Origin: an uncultured Muribaculaceae bacterium
Lineage (GTDB): Bacteria; Bacteroidota; Bacteroidia; Bacteroidales; Muribaculaceae
Assembly: GCA_947629175.1 (NCBI GenBank)
Contig: CANRCT010000026.1
Coordinates: forward strand, 1-45,237
DNA length: 45,237 bases
Direction of reading: 5' to 3'
The stretch's first letter is position 1. Each line of letters opens with the position of its first letter. The position numbers and the translations under genes are program-made. This document shows, in pieces, positions 33,854 through 42,002 of this stretch. Under the pieces are notes generated by a model. The model saw only the letters and a program-made list of their open reading frames with translations, made no database searches and was not told the origin of the DNA.

Positions 33854-34924
33854 TTAGAGGAGACTGATAAATTCGTCGAAGAGAAATTCTGTGTCCTTCG
33901 GACCGCTGCTCGCCTCGGGATGGAACTGGGCGGAGAAGAACGGCTTTGTCTTGTGTCGTATGCCCTCGTTGGTGCCGTCGTTCATGTTGATGAAGAGGGT
34001 CTCCCATTCTTCGGGAAGAGTGTCGGAGTCGACGGCGAATCCGTGGTTTTGAGATGTGACGAAACATTTGTCGGTACCGACTCTTCTTACCGGCTGGTTG
34101 TGGGAGCGATGACCGTATTTGAGCTTGTAGATCTTGGCTCCGGCGGCTTTCGAGAGGAGCTGGTTGCCCATGCAGATGCCGCAGATCGGCTTGCCAGTGG
34201 CCATGGCCTTGCGGATATTCTCCACTGTTTTCTCGGCCATGTCGGGATTGCCGGGACCGTTGGATATGAAGAGACCGTCGTAGTCGATCTGATTGAAGTC
34301 GTAGTCCCAGGGTACGAGCACCACTTTCACGCCGCGGCGGGTGAGGCAGCGGATGATGTTGTGCTTGACTCCGCAGTCGACGAGCACCACCGTCTTGTCG
34401 CCGTCGCCATGTATCTCAACCTCTTTGGTGCTGACTTTAGCGACAAGATTCTCTTTATTGGGATCGTAGAAATCCACATCGCCGCAACCTTCGACAATTA
34501 TCTTGCCGAGCATGGCGCCCTTCTCGCGGAGATGGCGGGTGAGGGCGCGGGTGTCGATTCCGTATATTCCGGGGATATGCTGCTCCTTGAGCCAGTCGCC
34601 GAGAGAGCGCACGGCCTGCCAGTGGGAATGGTCGTAGCTGTAGTCCTGAGCCACTATGGCACGGGCATGGATATGGTCGCTTTCAAGAAATTCGCTGACC
34701 TGCTCCTTCTCCCTTTCGGGGGGAACGCCGTAGTTGCCGAGTATGGGGTAGGTGGTGACGAGAATCTGTCCCTCGTAGGACGGGTCGGTGAGGCTTTCCG
34801 GATAGCCGGTCATGGCGGTATTGAACACCACCTCTCCAGAAGTCGAGGCCTCGTAGCCGAATGATTTGCCTTCAAAGCGGGTGCCGTCTTCGAGTATCAG
34901 GACGGCTTTTTTTGTTTGTCGCAT
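33854..34924 (-). CDS. carA: Carbamoyl-phosphate synthase small subunit CarA
   Basis: 356 residues. The N-terminal CarA domain (KKAVLILEDGTRFEGKSFGY) is followed by a class I glutamine amidotransferase domain with nucleophile C251 (ICGICMGNQLL) and the His/Glu pair in FHPEASSGP. It hydrolyses glutamine and passes ammonia to CarB. ATG 34924 is chosen by similarity to family N-termini. ATG 34981 would lie at or before the start of transcription predicted from the promoter at 34983-35013, and ATG 34960 remains possible. Head of a five-gene operon. Confidence 0.95.
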   Translation of the reverse strand: MRQTKKAVLILEDGTRFEGKSFGYEASTSGEVVFNTAMTGYPESLTDPSYEGQILVTTYPILGNYGVPPEREKEQVSEFLESDHIHARAIVAQDYSYDHSHWQAVRSLGDWLKEQHIPGIYGIDTRALTRHLREKGAMLGKIIVEGCGDVDFYDPNKENLVAKVSTKEVEIHGDGDKTVVLVDCGVKHNIIRCLTRRGVKVVLVPWDYDFNQIDYDGLFISNGPGNPDMAEKTVENIRKAMATGKPICGICMGNQLLSKAAGAKIYKLKYGHRSHNQPVRRVGTDKCFVTSQNHGFAVDSDTLPEEWETLFINMNDGTNEGIRHKTKPFFSAQFHPEASSGPKDTEFLFDEFISLL

Positions 34925-34982
34925 GCGATAGAATTTTGATGATGTTTCGTCGGTTGTCATGACTTCTATCGTGAAAACCATG

Positions 34983-35013
34983 CAAATTTAGCAAATAAGC
35001 TTCAATTGGCAAA
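34983..35013 (-). promoter_or_regulatory. Canonical Bacteroidetes promoter of the car operon
   Basis: On the minus strand TTTG (35010-35013), a 19-base spacer and TAAATTTG (34983-34990) match the primary sigma consensus exactly. Predicted start of transcription near 34978, giving a leader of about 53 bases before ATG 34924. Confidence 0.8.
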
Positions 35014-35028
35014 ATCCACATTGAATAT

Positions 35029-35727
35029 TCATGCAAATTCCCAGCGAAAGAGGGCACGCGAAGAGCAGAGCTTGAAATGAAGCATGGCTATGCCGAGGTC
35101 GACTCGTGTATATCCTGCCAGCGAGAAAAGCGCGCGGGCTCTTACTGCCGGCAGTCCGCCCGGCGTTTCCGGGGCAATGTAGGTGAATCTGAACCGCTGC
35201 TGGTTGACGGCGGTCGGAGCGAGCAAGGCTGCCTTGACTCCTGCGTCGAACCATTCGGGAGTATCGGCGCTGATGTTGCTCACCTGTTCGGGCGACTTTA
35301 TGCGGTGGGGGTGTCCGCGGTCTATGCCGCGTCCGATGGCTATGCACGCCAGTATGCGTCGGCCTTTCTCCGGCTTGGGGAAAAGGGGCGACGAGCGGCG
35401 GTAGCTCAGTCCGGCCCAGCAGGTGTCAAGGCCGAGAGTGCGGGCGTAAAGCACCAGCAGCTCGCCGCGACAGCCGCCCTTGATGTCGGCATCGTGGCCC
35501 TTTGGCGCCGTAATTACTATATAATTGGTCACGCCGCTGAATGATCCGTAGGCAAGGAGCCCGCTGAAAGCCTCAGGCTCGTTCTCTACGAGCGTGAACT
35601 CTATGTCTTCAAGCCTGTTGAGAAGCTCGGTCGCTCTTATGATCTTTTCGCGTGCTAATGCCGGCAGAGGCTCAGGATGGTAACGCCTTACGGAGTGGCG
35701 TTGACCTATTGCTTCAATAAGTGTCAT
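35029..35727 (-). CDS. Nitroreductase family protein
   Basis: 232 residues. The N-terminus TLIEAIGQRHSVRRYHPEPL is the FMN-phosphate-binding start of nitroreductases. The later GGCRGELLVLYARTLGLDTCWAG and VKAALLAPTAVNQQRF are the matching core and dimer segments; the order and the AAxLAPTAxNQQ motif resemble the TM1586-like subgroup. It would be a soluble FMN-dependent NAD(P)H oxidoreductase with an unknown acceptor. It is last in the rhomboid-rhomboid-EEP-nitroreductase unit, 28 bases after the EEP gene. The car promoter follows directly after its stop. Confidence 0.85.
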   Translation of the reverse strand: MTLIEAIGQRHSVRRYHPEPLPALAREKIIRATELLNRLEDIEFTLVENEPEAFSGLLAYGSFSGVTNYIVITAPKGHDADIKGGCRGELLVLYARTLGLDTCWAGLSYRRSSPLFPKPEKGRRILACIAIGRGIDRGHPHRIKSPEQVSNISADTPEWFDAGVKAALLAPTAVNQQRFRFTYIAPETPGGLPAVRARALFSLAGYTRVDLGIAMLHFKLCSSRALFRWEFA

Positions 35728-35755
35728 GGCGGGGTGTGCGGATTCAGTCGGAGGA

Positions 35756-36853
35756 TTACATGGTATGATGTAAAACGAATGTCATTTCTACGGGATAATG
35801 GTCGGAGTAAGGCCAGTCGAGGCGTCGGGTACGCAGGGGAGTGACAATCTCCGGGCTGTAAAGAATGTGGTCGATACGGAAGTAAAGGCGGCTTGCATGA
35901 TACGTGATCGCAGGGCCTATGGCCGATTCACGCCAGGCATCAAGCATGCCGGTATCTGTAAGTGTGCGTATCGCGTAGCATCCCGGCACGTCGTTGAAGT
36001 CGCCGCATACGATGCACTTGCCTCCGGTCTCCGCTATCATTTTCCGCAGTTTCGCAGCCTGCACGGCACGGGCACGGAAAGCGGCTGTCAGCTTGGATAT
36101 CAGGTCAGTGCGGATATCACGCAGTTCGCTTCTGATCCCTTTACCCTGTGTATCGCCACGAGTGAGGTCGCGGTACAGGCGCTTGTCGTCCGACGTCAGT
36201 CCGATCGACTGAAGATGCACGTCGAAAAGGGTCAGTGTGTCGCTGTCGACAAATATCCTGAATGCACGCACTCGGAAATCGTCAGAGTTAGCTTCGGTAA
36301 GCGTGATCTCCTCAAACGGATAACGCGAAAGAAGCGACTGTCCGCGTGCGCCGTACGACTGATAGGGATATATCTGCCCGATGGTGTCGAGCAGATGGCG
36401 GTTGGCATCGATGCTGACAAGCGAACCGATTTCATAGCATTCCTGCAGAGCCACAAAATCCGCTCCGCATCCGGCTATCTGCCGCAGGGTGGGATTAGGC
36501 TCGCCGCTGCTTGTGCTTCCGGTGAAGTCCTCAAGCTGCAGCACGTTATAGGTGATCAGCCTGAGAGGTTGTCCGCCGGCATCCGGAGTCATGAAATTGA
36601 GCGGACAGAGGGTGAGCAACGGATTCCAGCAGCATACAAGCGACAATGCGCCAATGGCAGATGCTTTGCGGCAAACAAACAGATTGATGAGAATAAGTGC
36701 CAGCGTTACGACAGTCATGATCGGGAATATCATGGCCAGCACGGATGGCAGCGCCCATGTCAGCGGATTAATCATGCCTGCATATGCCGAAAGGATGGTG
36801 ATTACGGCCGTCAGCAGCGTGAAAAGTGTCAGTATGATGCGGAGAAGTCTCAT
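35756..36853 (-). CDS. Membrane-anchored endonuclease/exonuclease/phosphatase family protein
   Basis: 365 residues. Three hydrophobic segments (about 5-30, 35-60, 65-85) anchor the protein; the rest is an EEP hydrolase domain with YNVLQLEDF, ALQECYE (metal Glu), DVHLQSIGL, VCGDFNDVPG (catalytic Asp-Phe-Asn) and YSDHYPVEM (catalytic Asp-His). The catalytic domain probably faces the periplasm, like other Bacteroidetes proteins of this build; substrate may be lipid or nucleotide, unknown. ATG 36853 overlaps the rhomboid stop (ATGA). Confidence 0.88.
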   Translation of the reverse strand: MRLLRIILTLFTLLTAVITILSAYAGMINPLTWALPSVLAMIFPIMTVVTLALILINLFVCRKASAIGALSLVCCWNPLLTLCPLNFMTPDAGGQPLRLITYNVLQLEDFTGSTSSGEPNPTLRQIAGCGADFVALQECYEIGSLVSIDANRHLLDTIGQIYPYQSYGARGQSLLSRYPFEEITLTEANSDDFRVRAFRIFVDSDTLTLFDVHLQSIGLTSDDKRLYRDLTRGDTQGKGIRSELRDIRTDLISKLTAAFRARAVQAAKLRKMIAETGGKCIVCGDFNDVPGCYAIRTLTDTGMLDAWRESAIGPAITYHASRLYFRIDHILYSPEIVTPLRTRRLDWPYSDHYPVEMTFVLHHTM

Positions 36854-37641
36854 TTGCGGCTGATATCGAAAAGTATGCGGCGCTCTTCAGCAGTGAGCGA
36901 CGAGTATCCGGAGATGCGGATTTTGTCGAGCAGCCGATCAAGTTCGGCTTTGTCGTCAGAAACATCAGCAGGCGATTTGACAGTCGTTCGGTTTCTTTTG
37001 TTTCCGTGGAGGGATATCCGGCGTCGTGCCATGACTAAGGCAGCTCCCGCACCGGCTCCCGCGAGGTGGGCCAGGTGGGCGCCCGGATTGCCGTTGCCGA
37101 GAGATATGACGTCAAGCGCCACGACAGCAACCGCTATCCATCTGATTTCCACCGGGCCGATGAGCATCAGGTTGAGTTTCAGGCGCGGAGTCATCACGGC
37201 TGTGGCTGCCACGACAGCCAGCACGGCTCCGCTCGCTCCGATCATCGAATGGCCGGAAGCCGATGATGCGGCAAGATTGAAAAGAAGATAGACCGCGGCT
37301 CCGGCGATCCCTCCCGCAAGATATGTTTCTATCAGGCGCCTGCTGCTTGAAAATGACAGAAATATAATGCCGAACCAATACAGCCACAGCATGTTGAAGA
37401 GCAGATGAAACACATCATAGTGGGTGAACATATACGTCAGAGGGGTCCATGGCCTGTGGAGTGCCGACGGCAGACTGGCCGGAACAGCAAGCCAGTCGAC
37501 GAGGCTCCGGGCTGCGGCGCCGTCGGTCATGATGGCTCCGGCGATCCTGACCGCAATGAATACCGCGGCGCAGATGACTATAATCCATGTCAGCGCCGAC
37601 CAGCGTCTGATTCGGTAAGCGAATAAATCAGTAGCCGCCAT
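36850..37641 (-). CDS. Rhomboid family intramembrane serine protease (second of a pair)
   Basis: 263 residues with about six membrane segments. The catalytic Ser lies in SMIGASGAVLAV and the catalytic His in AHLAHLAGAGAG; HLLFNMLWLYWFG is the conserved HxxxN region. The C-terminus is a cytoplasm-like charged tail (RRRISLHGNKRNRTTVK and more). It should cleave membrane proteins within the bilayer. It overlaps the preceding rhomboid gene by 14 bases and the EEP gene by 4, so the three are tightly coupled. Confidence 0.92.
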   Translation of the reverse strand: MAATDLFAYRIRRWSALTWIIVICAAVFIAVRIAGAIMTDGAAARSLVDWLAVPASLPSALHRPWTPLTYMFTHYDVFHLLFNMLWLYWFGIIFLSFSSSRRLIETYLAGGIAGAAVYLLFNLAASSASGHSMIGASGAVLAVVAATAVMTPRLKLNLMLIGPVEIRWIAVAVVALDVISLGNGNPGAHLAHLAGAGAGAALVMARRRISLHGNKRNRTTVKSPADVSDDKAELDRLLDKIRISGYSSLTAEERRILFDISRK

Positions 37642-38374
37642 AGATGGTGCCTTTCTTCTTCCAGATCCAGATCATGATGAACCCGAATATCATGCCGCCG
37701 AGGTGGGCGAAATGTGCCACTCCGTCGTTGGCTGAACTCAGTCCGATCAGAAGCTCTATCACACCGTAGCCGATCACCATCCATTTGGCTTTGACAGGCA
37801 CCGGTATGAACATAATGAAAAGGGGCATGTTGGGAAAAAGCATTCCGAATGCGAGCAACACTCCGTAGATGGCTCCGGAGGCGCCTATGGTCTGCAGCTG
37901 ATTCAGGAACGTGAGTTCCTGTCCTGAACTGACGGCTGCGCTGATGGCCTCGCGCATCTCGGGGAAATCCACTCCATAGAAGTTGGCCATGTTCTTAACG
38001 AATATGTCCTCCCAGGTCCATGACCATACGAGTTCCTGTATGAGAGCTGCACCGATGCCGCAGGAGATATAATAAAACAGAAACCTCGGGGCTCCGAGCA
38101 CTCTCTCCAGCGTGACACCGAACATGAACAGGGTGAACATGTTGAAAAGTATGTGGGCGAAGTCGCTTGTGGAGTGCATGAACATATATGTGAGCAGCTG
38201 GGCCGGATTGAAGTCCGGCGCTTTGAAGTAATGCAGCGCGCCATATTGCATGATGTCAACGCCGATCCGGCCTGGAAGCACCATCATCGCCAGCCAGATA
38301 ATAAAATTGATTATAATGAGGTTTTTGGTTACCGGCGGGATATTGCTGAATATCGAGCCTCCAGAGCGTAGCAT
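37628..38374 (-). CDS. Rhomboid family intramembrane serine protease (first of a pair)
   Basis: 248 residues. TYMFMHSTSDFAHILFNMFTLFM-type sequence holds the conserved His-Asn region (cited in part: HILFNMFTLF), IGASGAIYGVLL the catalytic Ser, and AHFAHLGGMIFG the catalytic His. A longer loop between segments (SWTWEDIFVKNMANFYGV) distinguishes it from its neighbour, so the two are not recent duplicates. First gene of the leftward unit, with a perfect promoter at 38412-38442. Confidence 0.93.
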   Translation of the reverse strand: MLRSGGSIFSNIPPVTKNLIIINFIIWLAMMVLPGRIGVDIMQYGALHYFKAPDFNPAQLLTYMFMHSTSDFAHILFNMFTLFMFGVTLERVLGAPRFLFYYISCGIGAALIQELVWSWTWEDIFVKNMANFYGVDFPEMREAISAAVSSGQELTFLNQLQTIGASGAIYGVLLAFGMLFPNMPLFIMFIPVPVKAKWMVIGYGVIELLIGLSSANDGVAHFAHLGGMIFGFIMIWIWKKKGTIYGGY

Positions 38375-38411
38375 GTTGTTATAACAGGGTTATAGTTGGT
38401 TAGTAGAGCCA

Positions 38412-38442
38412 CAAAATTACCAATTATCGTGCTTTTAACAAA
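38412..38442 (-). promoter_or_regulatory. Canonical promoter of the rhomboid operon
   Basis: Minus-strand TTTG (38439-38442), a 19-base spacer and TAATTTTG (38412-38419) match the Bacteroidetes consensus. Predicted start of transcription near 38407, about 33 bases before ATG 38374. Confidence 0.8.
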
Positions 38443-38556
38443 ATCGCGGGTGTTTTGTGTCGACTTAATGACGTCGAAATTGATTAAAAATAGCAAAATT
38501 GCAGTCAAAACAACATTTTTTTAGCAAAAGATAGCCATGATATCGCTTTTTTTACC

Positions 38557-38564
38557 TATTTTTG
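38557..38564 (+). promoter_or_regulatory. -7 box of the HU gene
   Basis: TATTTTTG matches TAnnTTTG, with predicted start near 38569 and ATG at 38605. No good -33 TTTG; the upstream DNA is a long AT-rich stretch with A and T runs (38480-38555) that could act as an UP-like or bent element, as fits a highly expressed gene. Confidence 0.5.
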
Positions 38565-38604
38565 CCGGAACAACTGAAAATACTCACACATTAAATCTTT
38601 ACGA

Positions 38605-38874
38605 ATGAACAAGACTGAGCTAATCAATGCAGTTGCCGAAAAGGCAAATCTGTCGAAAGTGCAGGCCAAGGCTGCTCTCGACGCTACCCTCAACACCATC
38701 TGCGAGGCGCTTCTCAAGGAAGACAAGGTGGCCCTCATCGGTTTCGGCACCTTCAGCGTAGCTGAGAAGCCCGCCCGCACAGGCATCAATCCCCGCACAA
38801 AGGAGAAAATCGAGATACCCGCACGCAAGGCTGTCAAATTCAAGGCAGGAGCTGATCTGAGCCTTGTGAAGTAA
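38605..38874 (+). CDS. hup: HU-family DNA-binding protein
   Basis: 89 residues, standard HU size. NKTELINAVAEKANLSK is the first helix pair, ALIGFGTFSVAEKPAR the start of the DNA-embracing arm, and GINPRTKEKIEIPA the arm with the Pro that kinks DNA, followed by KAVKFKAG. It compacts and bends chromosomal DNA as a dimer. A single gene, read divergently from the rhomboid operon and closed by the hairpin at 38914-38952. Confidence 0.95.
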   Translation: MNKTELINAVAEKANLSKVQAKAALDATLNTICEALLKEDKVALIGFGTFSVAEKPARTGINPRTKEKIEIPARKAVKFKAGADLSLVK

Positions 38875-38913
38875 GGCTGCTATGCCGGTCATGCACCCGG
38901 ATCCCGACGAATA

Positions 38914-38952
38914 CCGCGGGGCGGAATCCACAGCAGTGGTTCCGCCCCGCGG
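38914..38952. terminator. Strong hairpin between convergent hup and adk
   Basis: A stem of 17 pairs with one bulged T (ccgcggggcggaa then ccac, loop agca, gtgg then ttccgccccgcgg). It has no T run on either side, so it may stop polymerase weakly by itself or protect the 3' ends of both mRNAs. Its place between two converging genes fits a shared terminator. Confidence 0.7.
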
Positions 38953-38978
38953 CATTGTGGCTGACGGGCTCGCTCTTG

Positions 38979-39578
38979 TCAGATGCCCTGACGGCGCGAT
39001 GACATGTGGATGTCGTCGAGCTCTGCAATGATGGTTCCGAAAATATCGTCGACAGAGCCGCTTCCGGGGATTGCGTGGTATTTGCCTCGCTTCATATAGT
39101 AGTCGCGGAGCGGCTGTGTCTGCGAGTGGTAGACTTTCAGACGGTTGGAGATGGTCTGCGGATTGTCGTCGGCGCGGCCTGTCTCCTTTCCTCGCTTGAT
39201 CATGCGGTCGATGAGCTCGCTGTCGGCTACTTCCAGCCCTACGACGGCATCGAGCTTGGCGCCCCGTTTCTCAAGCAGTTCATTGAGGGCCTCAGCCTGT
39301 GGGATCGTGCGGGGGAATCCGTCGAAGATCACTCCGTTGGCAGCCTCGGGGTGCTGGTCGATAGTATCGGCAAGAATGCTTATCATGAGCTCGTCGGGGA
39401 TAAGCTGCCCCTTGTCGATAAATGATTTGGCCGTCTTGCCGAGTTCTGTGCCGTCGGCTATATGTTTCCGAAGCACTTCACCCGTAGAAATATGGTGAAT
39501 GCCGTAACGTTCGATGAGTTTTGCGCTTTGGGTGCCTTTGCCGCTGCCGGGAGCGCCGAATACTACTATATTGAACAT
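38979..39578 (-). CDS. adk: Adenylate kinase
   Basis: 199 residues. GAPGSGKGT at 8-16 is the P-loop; STGEVLRKHI, FDGFPRTIPQAE and the RMIKRGKETGRADDN segment are NMP- and lid-region motifs. The lid is short and has no zinc Cys, as in short-type enzymes (E. coli has 214 residues). It equilibrates ATP, ADP and AMP. It lies 63 bases downstream of hpt on the same strand and is probably co-transcribed with it, joining two purine-nucleotide steps. Confidence 0.95.
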   Translation of the reverse strand: MFNIVVFGAPGSGKGTQSAKLIERYGIHHISTGEVLRKHIADGTELGKTAKSFIDKGQLIPDELMISILADTIDQHPEAANGVIFDGFPRTIPQAEALNELLEKRGAKLDAVVGLEVADSELIDRMIKRGKETGRADDNPQTISNRLKVYHSQTQPLRDYYMKRGKYHAIPGSGSVDDIFGTIIAELDDIHMSSRRQGI

Positions 39579-39641
39579 GCCTTTGTGAGATTAAAGTAAT
39601 ATTATTAAGCTTGTCGGGAAGGAAAGAGGGCGTCGGGGTGG

Positions 39642-40205
39642 TCAGTCATCGGGGCAGCACATGTCGTCAAGCACCCAGATGTCGGGAAGATTGCGTGCCA
39701 GCCCATCGATGTCAAGACCATAACCTATGATGAATTTTGTGGGTATGGTGAATCCGACATAGTCGGGATGGACATCGCTGCGGCATGCGTCGGGCTTGAA
39801 GAGCAGTGTGGCAACTTTGACCGATGCCGGGCCTTTGCGCTGCAGATCTTCTACCAGACGTTTGATGGTAGTGCCTGTATCCACTATGTCTTCCACCACG
39901 ATGACGTCGCGCCCGTTTATGTCTTCGTCAAGGCCTACGACCTGTTTTACAACGCCTGTCGACGACATCCCGTCATAGCTTTTGAGGCGTATGAATGAAA
40001 TCTCCGCATCAATGGAAAGCCCGCGGAAAAGATCGACAGTAAAAACCGACGCTCCGTTGAGCACACATATGACCAAGGGTATGCGGCCTTTATAGTCAGT
40101 TGATATCGTGTCGGATAATTCACCGACCCGCTGTCTTATCGCTGATGCTTCGATAAAGGGCTTAAATGTCAAGCCATTGTAGCTTATGATCTTGTTTGCT
40201 GCCAT
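39642..40205 (-). CDS. hpt: Hypoxanthine phosphoribosyltransferase
   Basis: 187 residues. VIVVEDIVDTGTTIKRL is the PRPP-binding loop, LVICVLNGASVF the first flexible-loop region and KFIIGYGLDIDGLARNLPDI the purine-binding C-terminal part. It salvages hypoxanthine and guanine with PRPP. ATG 40205 is chosen because a -7 box at 40236-40243 puts the start of transcription near 40231, downstream of the longer possible start 40238. Confidence 0.93.
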   Translation of the reverse strand: MAANKIISYNGLTFKPFIEASAIRQRVGELSDTISTDYKGRIPLVICVLNGASVFTVDLFRGLSIDAEISFIRLKSYDGMSSTGVVKQVVGLDEDINGRDVIVVEDIVDTGTTIKRLVEDLQRKGPASVKVATLLFKPDACRSDVHPDYVGFTIPTKFIIGYGLDIDGLARNLPDIWVLDDMCCPDD

Positions 40206-40235
40206 TTTACAGTGCGGTTTTGTTGCTTCTGCACG

Positions 40236-40243
40236 CAAAATTA
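40236..40243 (-). promoter_or_regulatory. -7 box of hpt
   Basis: Minus-strand TAATTTTG, a full match to TAnnTTTG; predicted leader of about 26 bases before ATG 40205. No clear -33. Confidence 0.5.
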
Positions 40244-40303
40244 ATAAAAATACCGCTGTAAAGAGATATAAATAATTATAAATAACCGTTTGTTGCGTCT
40301 CAG

Positions 40304-40356
40304 CGGCCTGTCAGTGGAAGGCCGGGAGCCGCCGGGCGGCTTCATGCCGCCGCAGC
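40304..40356. other. GC-rich double hairpin in the hpt-nnr divergent gap
   Basis: Two adjacent stems: CGGCCT (40304-40309) with AGGCCG (40319-40324), and GGCGGC (40335-40340) with GCCGCC (40346-40351), the second followed by the palindrome CAGCTG. The block is about 75% G+C in an otherwise AT-rich gap and lies upstream of both promoters, so it is in neither leader. No T run follows on either strand. Confidence 0.5.
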
Positions 40357-40404
40357 TGCATAAAAAATATTTGTTTGTATAATGAAATCAATGGGTAAAA
40401 GTAG

Positions 40405-40412
40405 TAATTTTG
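40405..40412 (+). promoter_or_regulatory. -7 box of the NAD(P)H-hydrate repair gene
   Basis: TAATTTTG matches TAnnTTTG; predicted start of transcription near 40417 and a leader of about 53 bases. The longer open frame from TTG 40410 is excluded by this position. Confidence 0.5.
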
Positions 40413-40469
40413 CCATCTGAAAGTGTTATACGGACATACGAATACGATTCTACTGAAATCTTAATTGAA

Positions 40470-42002
40470 ATGAAAATATTCACGACCGAAGACGTGAGGG
40501 CCATCGACCGGCGGACTATGGAGATCGACGGCATCCCGTCGCGGGAACTTATAAAACGCGCCGCCAGAGGCATGGCCGACGAGATCATGGCCCGCTGGCG
40601 TCCTACCCGTCCTTTCGTGTTTTTTGCGGGGCCGGGCAACAATGGCGCCGACGCTCTGGCCATCGCCACTATCATGATGGGTCAGGGCTATCGTCCTACT
40701 GTGTATCTGCTGAATATCGGCGGCCAGATGCTTTCGCTCGACTGCCGTACGTTTCGCGATGAGATGCTCTCCTCGGGAGGACAGGTGAATTTCATCGAGA
40801 TCAAGGATCAGCTGAAACTGCCCGAGCTTACGGCCGACAGCATTGTAGTGGATGGTCTGTTCGGCACTGGGTTGCGCGAGGGGCTCCAGGGAGGATTTCA
40901 GGTACTCGTAAGGTACATCAACGAGTCGCCGGCCACCGTGGTGAGCATCGACATTCCTTCGGGAATGACAGGGGATCTCAATCCCGATGCCATAAACCGC
41001 AATATAGTCCACGCTGATCTGACGCTGACGGTGGAGTTTCCCCGCATATCGTTTTTCCTTCGCGACAATGCCGATCTTGTAGGGGAGTGGCGTGTCATCA
41101 AGATAGGTCTGAACAAGGATGTCATCCAGTCGACTCCGAGCTGTTTCCATATAGTGGAGGCCGCCGAGGTGCGTCATCTGCTAAAGCCTCGCAGTCCGTT
41201 CGTTTCTAAAGCTGACCTGGGATCGGCGCTTCTCGTCACCGGCAGCTACGGTATGGCGGGCGCTGCTGTGCTGAGCGCCCGCGGCGCCTTGCGCTCAGGT
41301 GTCGGAAAGGTGACGGCTCACTGTCCGCTCTGCTGCTATGAGATAATGCAGTCGACAGTGCCGGAGGCTATGTTTGATCCCGATGAACATAAGCTGGTGG
41401 TGAGCAACATTCGTCCGCGCCACGATTATTCGGCTATCGGCCTGGGTCCGGGTCTCGGCACAAACGAGATCACTCTCAGTGCGGTAGATACATTTCTTAA
41501 AGTCCATAAGCGTCCGGTGGTGATAGATGCCGACGCTCTCAATTGTCTGGCCGCACGGCCGCATCTGCTGCAGGAGCTACCGGTTTTGTCGGTGCTTACC
41601 CCTCACGTGGGTGAGTTCGACCGTCTGTTCGGCGACCAGCCGAGTGATTCGGTCAGACTGATGAAAGCCATGGAAGTGGCCCATACGTATCAGGTGCTGA
41701 TTCTGCTCAAAGGGCATTACACTGCTCTTGTAAGGCCCGACAGCAAGGTGTACTTTAATCCGACCGGCACTCCGGCAATGGCCAAGGGCGGAAGCGGCGA
41801 CGTACTGACCGGTCTGATCACGGGGCTTATGGCGCAGGGTTACAAACCGGAGGTCAGCGCGCTGATGGGAGCGTATATCCATGGGCTTGCCGGCGAAATG
41901 GCCGAGGAAGAGCATGGAGCATACGGGGTCACAGCCGGCGATATCGCAGCCAACATAGGCAAGGCAATACAATCGATAATGAAACCTAAAAACGAGATAT
42001 GA
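40470..42002 (+). CDS. nnr: Bifunctional NAD(P)H-hydrate epimerase / ADP-dependent dehydratase
   Basis: 510 residues, the two-domain YjeF form. The N-terminal epimerase has FFAGPGNNGADALA and the catalytic-region DSIVVDGLFGTGL and VSIDIPSGM. The C-terminal ribokinase-like dehydratase has VTGSYGMAGAAVLSARGAL, GPGLGTNE and AKGGSGDVLTGLI with the catalytic Asp. Together they repair hydrated NADH and NADPH. ATG 40470 follows the promoter at 40405-40412; it overlaps the DUF4831 gene by ATGA. Confidence 0.94.
   Translation: MKIFTTEDVRAIDRRTMEIDGIPSRELIKRAARGMADEIMARWRPTRPFVFFAGPGNNGADALAIATIMMGQGYRPTVYLLNIGGQMLSLDCRTFRDEMLSSGGQVNFIEIKDQLKLPELTADSIVVDGLFGTGLREGLQGGFQVLVRYINESPATVVSIDIPSGMTGDLNPDAINRNIVHADLTLTVEFPRISFFLRDNADLVGEWRVIKIGLNKDVIQSTPSCFHIVEAAEVRHLLKPRSPFVSKADLGSALLVTGSYGMAGAAVLSARGALRSGVGKVTAHCPLCCYEIMQSTVPEAMFDPDEHKLVVSNIRPRHDYSAIGLGPGLGTNEITLSAVDTFLKVHKRPVVIDADALNCLAARPHLLQELPVLSVLTPHVGEFDRLFGDQPSDSVRLMKAMEVAHTYQVLILLKGHYTALVRPDSKVYFNPTGTPAMAKGGSGDVLTGLITGLMAQGYKPEVSALMGAYIHGLAGEMAEEEHGAYGVTAGDIAANIGKAIQSIMKPKNEI

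Noticed and set aside
33851-34864. 337-codon open frame opposite carA
   Set aside because: Shadow of carA with its complete amidotransferase site.
35798-37291. 497-codon open frame on the plus strand
   Set aside because: Antisense to the EEP gene and the second rhomboid, whose catalytic motifs are intact; its product is Arg- and Cys-rich with no domain.
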